Shown: positions 58,131-64,000 of the stretch, piece by piece
How the letters are laid out: every line of letters starts with the position of its first letter
Numbering within the stretch: the first letter of the stretch is position 1
Assembly (NCBI RefSeq): GCF_018812025.1
Contig: NC_063061.1
Span: 3,200,001-3,264,000, forward strand
DNA: 64,000 nt
Direction: 5' to 3'
From: Megalobrama amblycephala
Taxonomy: Eukaryota > Chordata > Actinopteri > Cypriniformes > Xenocyprididae
Notes under the pieces: model-generated
What the model was told of the DNA's origin: nothing
Databases searched by the model: none
What the model saw: only the letters and a program-made list of their open reading frames with translations
Translations under genes and position numbers: made by a program

Positions 58131-58501
58131 CTGTCATAAAACAATAGTAAAACATTTATATTGCTGTTACATTATGTGATTATTTTTACTGTATATGGTA
58201 AGGTAGCAATATGTATCGCAATTCACAGGCAGGCCTAACATTTTTCTATTCTTTTCCGTGAAATTAATTAGCCTACATTTTATCTGTTTAGTAATAGGTA
58301 GCTATTACATAAGTTCGCCTGAATTACACGCGTTTTTATCATTATTTCATAGATATTTTAGTCTTGAGTCTTCAGTGAACTCAGTATGCGGCCAGCTACC
58401 TTTTCTGATATTTATTACATTTTGCTCTGTGTTAGAAAATACGCAAGAGAATCTCAGGTAGTCAAGTATGCTTCAAACAGATATGTATACTGCATACTAA
58501 C

Positions 58502-58670
58502 TGTAAACGTCGTTATCTTGTCGACTTGCGTCCACAGTCCCGTTGGGTTGGATCCGGAGATGGTATCCTCCATTCCTGCAGTAGAGTTTTTGCAGAGAAT
58601 TGTGTTTAGGATCTTTCTGGTCGGTGGTCGTCGGTAGCAGTGTGAAAGCGGTGATATCCCGCTCGGTCAT
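58502..58670 (-). CDS. fgf1: fgf1, first coding exon
   Basis: Starts at ATG 58668-58670 with MTERDITAFTLLP, close to the N-terminus of FGF1. It continues LYCRNGGYHLRIQPNGTVDA and ends at VY plus one base. The donor ACA followed by GTTAGT (58496-58502) gives the phase-1 join to the next exon and preserves FGF1 spacing exactly. An upstream in-frame ATG at 58746-58748 would add 26 residues, but it lies beyond the likely splice acceptor and is not chosen. The three exons give a 158-residue protein (human FGF1 has 155). No signal peptide is seen, as expected. Whether it is the a or b fish paralogue is not resolved. Confidence 0.92.
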
Positions 58671-58714
58671 GGCGCAGAGTGCTGCTCTGAGACGCGCTGT
58701 GCGCGTGAACACCC
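58671..58714 (-). other. fgf1: fgf1 5' UTR and splice acceptor before the start codon
   Basis: TTTCATTCACAG on the minus strand ends at 58715, giving a 44-base leader before the ATG. The pyrimidine content is modest but a non-coding upstream exon is normal for FGF1. Confidence 0.55.
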
Positions 58715-58984
58715 CTGTGAATGAAATGGATCCGTCTTCCGAGCTCAACTACCACTTATAACGAGTATGTGTCATGCAACCTCCTTCACACGGTCTTATT
58801 ATAAACAGCCAAAAAGGTTCTGCTATTCTGAAACATAATTATAATTATAGTCCTTATAATTTTGGTCCATAAGAAGTATTTTACAAATTTGTGTGTGTGT
58901 ATATGTGTATAAATACATATTACAATATTATGTTACTTTTACGCAAGAGAATCCTTCGACAACAGAACGCTGAAACTGAAATCT

Positions 58985-59010
58985 ACAAAAGATACATATA
59001 TATATATATA
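58985..59010. repeat. Short (AT)n tract
   Basis: Alternating TA within the fgf1 upstream intron. Confidence 0.85.
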
Positions 59011-59075
59011 CAAAAGTTTCTTATAATAGAACAAACAGACATCATTTATATTTATGGGCCTTTCAACAACTTTGC

Positions 59076-59469
59076 TTAAAGGGATAGTTCACCCAAAAAT
59101 GAAAATCATGTTGTTCCAAATCTATAAGACTTTTATTAACCATCGAAACACAAATTAAGATATTTTTAATATCTTACTTTCCACTGAAAGCCCAGGGATC
59201 CAAAACTGTTATAAAAATGTTATAAAAGGCATCATAAAATGAATCCATATGAATCTTGTTGAGATATATGATAACTTTATATGATGAACAGATTGAATTT
59301 AGGCTTTTATTCACATAAACACAACATATTCTATAAAATTGATGCAAACTGCTGTCCCACAACCAAAAAACACATTTAAAAAGCATTTAAGTATTTAAAT
59401 TTTAGATGTTTACTAAGATCCTTCTATTATCTGTTGAATTACACTATAATATTTAAATATATATATTTA

Positions 59470-59533
<64 letters not shown>

Positions 59534-59565
59534 TTATAGGGTTGCATTGTTTAAAAAAAAATTAG

Positions 59566-59614
<49 letters not shown>

Positions 59615-61040
59615 TCAGGAAACTGTAAATTGTAAAAAAAAGAAAAACAAAAAAAAGAAAGAAAGTGTCTCGTATTTTCATATCACTACCAAAACAGTGT
59701 ATGTTTTATCCATTGTCTGAGACTGATTTTAACCACACCCCTACATTTTTGATCAGGAAATATTCTTGTGTCACTCCCTCTCATAGCCTCTCGTTCATAG
59801 TAGATAGGACCATCATTTTGAGTTAAATGTGTTCAAAAAGTCTGAAAATCTGTGTGTAACTTTAAGGAACGTCACTACCAAACACCTTTTTTTTTTCTGC
59901 AATTAAGCAAACTTTTTTGGGTGTTATTCCATGAAATTTAGTTTTTATGTGTACAACTGTTCAGACCTGTGGTAGCTAACCATGTGCTGATTATCATCTT
60001 TGAGCTAGGCTCAGAAGTATCGAAAATGGTCACTACCGAAACAGTCATGACCGAAACATGTGGTGAAGTTTCGGTAGTGACACTATTGTTTTTTTGAGTG
60101 TCACTACCGAAACAGTCATGACCGAAACGTGGTGAAGTTTTTTTGAGTGTTATTTGATAAAATTTAGTTTGTTTTCTGTGTAGAACTGTTCAGAACTGTT
60201 CTAGCTAACCTAGGCTCAAAAGTATCTAAAATTGTCACTACCATACGGAAACAGTCATGACCGAAACATGTCATCATTGTTTTGGTAGTGACAAAAGGGA
60301 ACACATAATCATTTATTTGGGGGAAATAAACACAATTTTAGTACAGTTATGCAAATCATTAGTATTTTAGTATGTTTTAGTAGCGTTTTAGTATGTGAGT
60401 TAAAACAACACATTACTGTCACTACCGAAAATTATATTTTGTCAAAAATAAAGTATATTGAATTATCAACTAAGATGTTATTGTAGTGTTTGGTTCAATG
60501 TATATTCAAACTAATGAATCCTTAACTTTGAAATCTGTATGATTAACTTTATATGCCTTTTACAAAGCAAGAATGGGTTAAAAAAAAAACCCTCATAAAT
60601 TACACTTGAAATATTGTTAAAATTGTAATTGTTAATGATTTACCTGTGAAAACTTTATTTTAAAAAATAGCAAAAAACATATTTACAAGGCAGATGTAAA
60701 CAAAATCTTAATAGGTCAATGTAACCCTTGTTATTACATAATTTATTATTGTGTTTCGGTAGTGACATTTGGAGAGAGGAAAAATATTCCAAAACTTTAT
60801 GAAAATACAATATGAGAATTAACTGCACAATTACTAGAAATGTATACCTTTGATATTATATAATTTGCATGCATACTAAATTTGTGGAAAAAGACGTTTC
60901 CAACTCTGACTTTGAACCAATTCTGTAGAATGGCCCGTATCTAAAACCACATCACATACGGTAAACATGGAGGCTACAATATGTGATGTGCTCTATGTAT
61001 GCAATTTTTTTTTTTTTTTTGGGGTGAACTATCCCTTTAA
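59076..61040. mobile_element. TTAAAGGGATAGTTCACCC element with repeated GTCACTACCGAAA words
   Basis: The ends TTAAAGGGATAGTTCACCC and GGGTGAACTATCCCTTTAA are perfectly inverted, with TTAA at both edges. The interior holds two long (AT)n tracts (59462-59526 and 59570-59610) and a region (59680-60780) in which GTCACTACCGAAACAGTCAT and the reverse TTTCGGTAGTGAC recur about eight times. No coding region is visible. It lies in the putative first intron of fgf1. Confidence 0.65.
59462..59610. repeat. Paired (AT)n microsatellites
   Basis: Two long AT tracts separated by about 45 bases of AT-rich sequence. Confidence 0.95.
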
Positions 61041-61333
61041 GGCCAAGAGGTAGTTTGGTTTTTATTCACATCAAAAGGCCTCAGCCAGACAGCACATCTG
61101 AAGTGGTTTGGAAAGCTATCAGAGACATGTTCGGAAAGCAAGAGAGAACAAACAGCACAGGAATGTGTTCGGCCTACACCGAGCCTATTTTCCAAGCAGC
61201 CACTCCGTGGATACATTGTATTTATTGGAAATAGAGCTTTAGTGCCAGACAGTTTGTCGAGAACACCAGTGTGAATGACGGCCCTCAATGAAGTGCTAAT
61301 GAACCGGGCTGACCAGCAACGTTTGAGACTTAC

Positions 61334-61560
61334 CTGTGACTTTGTTTCAGAGCTGCAAAGAAACTCTGGAACAGAGTTTGTCCTTTTGGTGTTTTGACTC
61401 TGGATAACAAAGTTCTTCTTCTGTGGCCCGCAGTCTGTGGGCAGGTTTCTTCAAGTTCTGTTAAAGGATGACTAGTACGATATACTTCCCAGGGCAAAAA
61501 AGGCAGCTTTCGCAGTCTATCCAGGGGCATGCGTGTGACACGGACCCACGATATGCTCGG
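61334..61560 (-). other. fgf1: Candidate 5' non-coding exon of fgf1
   Basis: A consensus splice donor, CACAG followed by GTAAGT on the minus strand, lies at 61328-61338 in unique, GC-balanced sequence. It would splice over about 2.6 kb to the acceptor at 58715. Untranslated alternative first exons are known for FGF1. The exon's outer boundary is a guess. The 66-codon frame here (61330-61530) has no domain. Confidence 0.4.
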
Positions 61561-63430
61561 AAATGATGCCTGTGTAACATCATCTGTTCATCAACTGACC
61601 TGAACTCTGAACATCATGCGTTTTCACCGAGGCATTTAGTCAGTTTCTGTAACCAATCACCCAAAAATGATGAGGTCAGATCTGTTAGAAGATATGTGAC
61701 CTCATCTGGCCCAGACAGTGAACCGTGTTCATTTCAGGACACTCTATATTTAGGTCTGTCTGTATCATTTCTATTTGTTGCACATTTGTTTACACACCCA
61801 GTTTTGCTGAACTTTTGACATATAGTAATTGTATAATTGTGTAACTGTGTAGTTACTAAATGTACGGATAAGTGACAAAGGTTCCCACACCATTTGACTT
61901 TTCATTACTTTTCCATTTATATGTTTCCATATGTGATTATTGGATAAGATATAATAATCATTTAGTAAAATAATTAGATTAAAAATGCAGTAAAAGCAGT
62001 AATATTGTGAAAAAAACAATGTAATCGTGGCGTGCACAGACCTCCGGTTGCCTATGTCAACTACCTGATTCTCAAATACGTGTTCTCAAATATGCTATTA
62101 TTATTATTATATGTTATTATTATTCTCACGCTTCTACTCCTTCACTAAACTGAACAGCCAATCAGAGTTCTCTCTCTTGTCCGACGGCGATTCTACTCGG
62201 CCCAAAAAACCTTGACGGCGTCCAACTAGAGCCAATGGTGCAGAACTCACCGGGAGAATTTAGTCAGCCAGCGCTTATAAATGGTCCAATGTTGCCCGAC
62301 GGCTTGGTGTTTCCTGGGCTTACGTGAATGTGTTTTGTCGTTTAAAAAAAGAGACCTTTATAATGATGATTTTAGTTGATCTGTAATGCGCGAGGGGCGC
62401 CGCCGCCATGTTAGTTTGCGCCGCAATTCAGAGAATTGTGTAGGTACAACGGGGCTAAAGGCACCTTTGATTTTATTTTCCTCTAAACCACTAGGTGGCA
62501 CAAAAACTTGCCGTAGCACTTTCCTAAATATCCGCTTTTCAAAATGAACGTGCAAATTTGTCTGGTGGTCCTTGACTCGATCGCGGGCAGCAATGCAAAG
62601 TTGATTTTGAGGTAGTTTGATCTACTATTTGATGTTTTTTAAAATGTTGTTGATTTAAGTAGCAAATGAGAATCTATTTAATTAATGTTTATATTTTCAG
62701 ACAAAGGTCTTCTTACTGATTTTCAGTTTTGTTCAAGGTAATTCAAGCAACAGATTTTCAATAACAGAAGAATATGTAAAAGTATGGTATTTGGGGTAAA
62801 AAGTGCATCTGCTGTTGAGGCAAAAACACAATAATTAACACGATAATAATGAATAGCTGGCTGACTTTTCCATTTGTTGACATGATATGGTTAGATTCAG
62901 ATGCTAAATATCATATATATCAAATTGTGTATCCACCTTAGAGATAATACCCATATTTATAATGAAGCATTTAAAAATATATTAATCATATCATAATAAA
63001 ATATCACTTGTTGTTACTACTGTAAATCTATATTAGTAAATATTATGGGATCTCCTTCAATGCTTTCAGAATCTTAACTTTTTAAAATAATTTTGTTTCT
63101 GTATTTTTAAAATATTTTTATATTAACATATTTTAATGACAGTAGCCTATAATTATTGAACGAAAATTAATTATTTTATTTATAAAAATAAACAGAAAAT
63201 AGTACAAACTTTGCTAAAGTGATTCTTTTGAACAAGTATTAACCTAGACATTATTAAAAACATAATATTTTAGCTAAAGTATACTGTGTGTCTTTTACCC
63301 CGTGTGTGGGGTAAAAGGCCCCCTTGCCACCTTATACATTTATTATAAAGATTTTTAAACAAAATAAACCACTTTTATGAATTATTTTCTCACAAAATCT
63401 GTTTCTCCATCAATGTTCGATACAAACATA
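61561..63430. other. Upstream flank of fgf1, no gene seen
   Basis: Part of this (about 62110-62580, including CCAATCAGAGTTCTC, TTGTCCGACGGCG and a GC-rich patch at 62390-62430) resembles interspersed repeat sequence but has no clear boundaries. The remainder is AT-rich and featureless. Confidence 0.35.
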
Positions 63431-63433
63431 CAG

Positions 63434-63830
63434 TACAGTCCAAAAGTTTGGAACCACTAAGATTTTTAATGTTTTTAAAAGAAGTTTCGTCTGCTCACCA
63501 AGGCTACATTTATTTTATTAAAAATACAGTAAAAAACAGTAATATTGTGAAATATTATTACAATTTAAAATAACTGTGTACTATTTAAATATATTTGACA
63601 AAGTAATTTATTCCTGTGATGCAAAGCTGAATTTTCAGCATCGTTACTCCAGTCTTCAGTGTCACATGATCCTTCAGAAATCATTCTAATATGCTGATCT
63701 GCTGCTCAATAAACATTTATGATTATTTTCAATGTTGAAAACAGTTGTGTACTTTTTTTTCAGGATTCCTTGATGAATAGAAAGTTCAAAAGAACAGCAT
63801 TTATCTGAAATACAAAGCTTCTGTAGCATT
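63434..63830 (+). repeat. Interspersed repeat family R3, copy 2
   Basis: It starts CAGTCCAAAAGTTTGGAACC and follows the 22931 copy through CTCACCAAGGCTACATTTAT, AATATTATTACAATTTAAAA and GATCCTTCAGAAATCATTCT. It is a common cyprinid repeat and is non-coding. Confidence 0.65.
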
Positions 63831-64000
63831 ATACACTACCGTTCAAAAGTTTGGGGTCAGTAAGAATTTTTATTTTTATTTTTTTGAAAAGAAATTAAAG
63901 AAATGAAAACTTTTATTCAGCAAGGATGCATTAAATCAATCAAAAGTGGCAGTAAAGACATTTATAATGTTACAAAAGATTCGATTTCAGATAAACACTG
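63831..64000 (-). repeat. Interspersed repeat family R3, reverse end, cut by the window edge
   Basis: ACTACCGTTCAAAAGTTTGG with CAGCAAGGATGCATTAAAT and AGTGGCAGTAAAGACATTTA is the opposite end of the same family read in reverse. It may be the distal end of copy 2 or the start of a further copy. Confidence 0.55.

Noticed and set aside
58671..58748. Upstream in-frame ATG extending fgf1 by 26 residues
   Set aside because: A good splice acceptor lies between it and the canonical start, and the extension does not resemble any FGF1 N-terminus.
62358..62555. 65-codon frame with a basic segment
   Set aside because: It lies in sequence that looks like interspersed repeat and has no domain.

Overview
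This is eukaryotic nuclear DNA from a teleost fish, most likely a cyprinid. The window holds two recognisable vertebrate genes, spry4 and fgf1. Between them lies a dense layer of DNA transposons of the kinds typical of cyprinid genomes: Tc1/mariner, hAT-like, TTAA-flanked and TACACTG-ended MITEs, and a tRNA-derived SINE. There are no operons, ribosome binding sites or CRISPR arrays. Most open reading frames over 60 codons are chance.

Layout. At 2.5-7.3 kb is spry4 on the minus strand, with one coding exon (5229-6164), a long 3' UTR and a candidate upstream non-coding exon. At 57.5-61.5 kb is fgf1, also on the minus strand, with three coding exons (58502-58670, 58027-58130, 57634-57837) plus a candidate 5' non-coding exon ending at 61334. 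The adjacency and shared orientation match human 5q31, where SPRY4 and FGF1 are neighbours. An FGF ligand and an FGF-induced inhibitor of receptor tyrosine kinase signalling therefore lie side by side.

The interval between them (7.3-57.5 kb) has no other supported host gene. It contains a giant nested inverted repeat at about 35.0-43.86 kb. Its two arms begin with about 560-580 bp of near-identical unique DNA, including a mirrored (AT)n tract. They continue into tandem arrays of a 71-bp monomer, 51 copies in one orientation on the left and 40 in the opposite orientation on the right. A second, independent 1.29-kb foldback element sits in the left-oriented array close to the switch point. Each monomer carries two short palindromes, CTGTGAAAACTTTCACAG and GGGTCAGCTGACCC. 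The monomers form higher-order repeats of 10-11 units on the left and 12-14 on the right. Diverged copies of the first palindrome also occur in the unique part of each arm, which suggests the satellite grew from subterminal transposon motifs. I did not recognise this element as a named family, and it is the strongest candidate for something undescribed.

Other mobile elements with readable boundaries are a 1200-bp Tc1-like element (25432-26631), a Tc1-like element nested in a second Tc1-like element of opposite orientation (53960-57077 containing 54776-56334), a hAT-type MITE with a perfect 8-bp target duplication (44058-44489), a second hAT-like element (15052-15865), a TTAA-flanked element (47659-48633), two elements whose interiors are tandem repeats (23264-24026 and 59076-61040), and three copies of one 0.6-0.7 kb family (437-1050, 44795-45526, 49727-50370). 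The transposases seen are all broken. Gene calls rest on protein motifs and splice signals. Transposon calls rest on terminal inverted repeats and target duplications read directly. Family names are from general knowledge and no database search was made.
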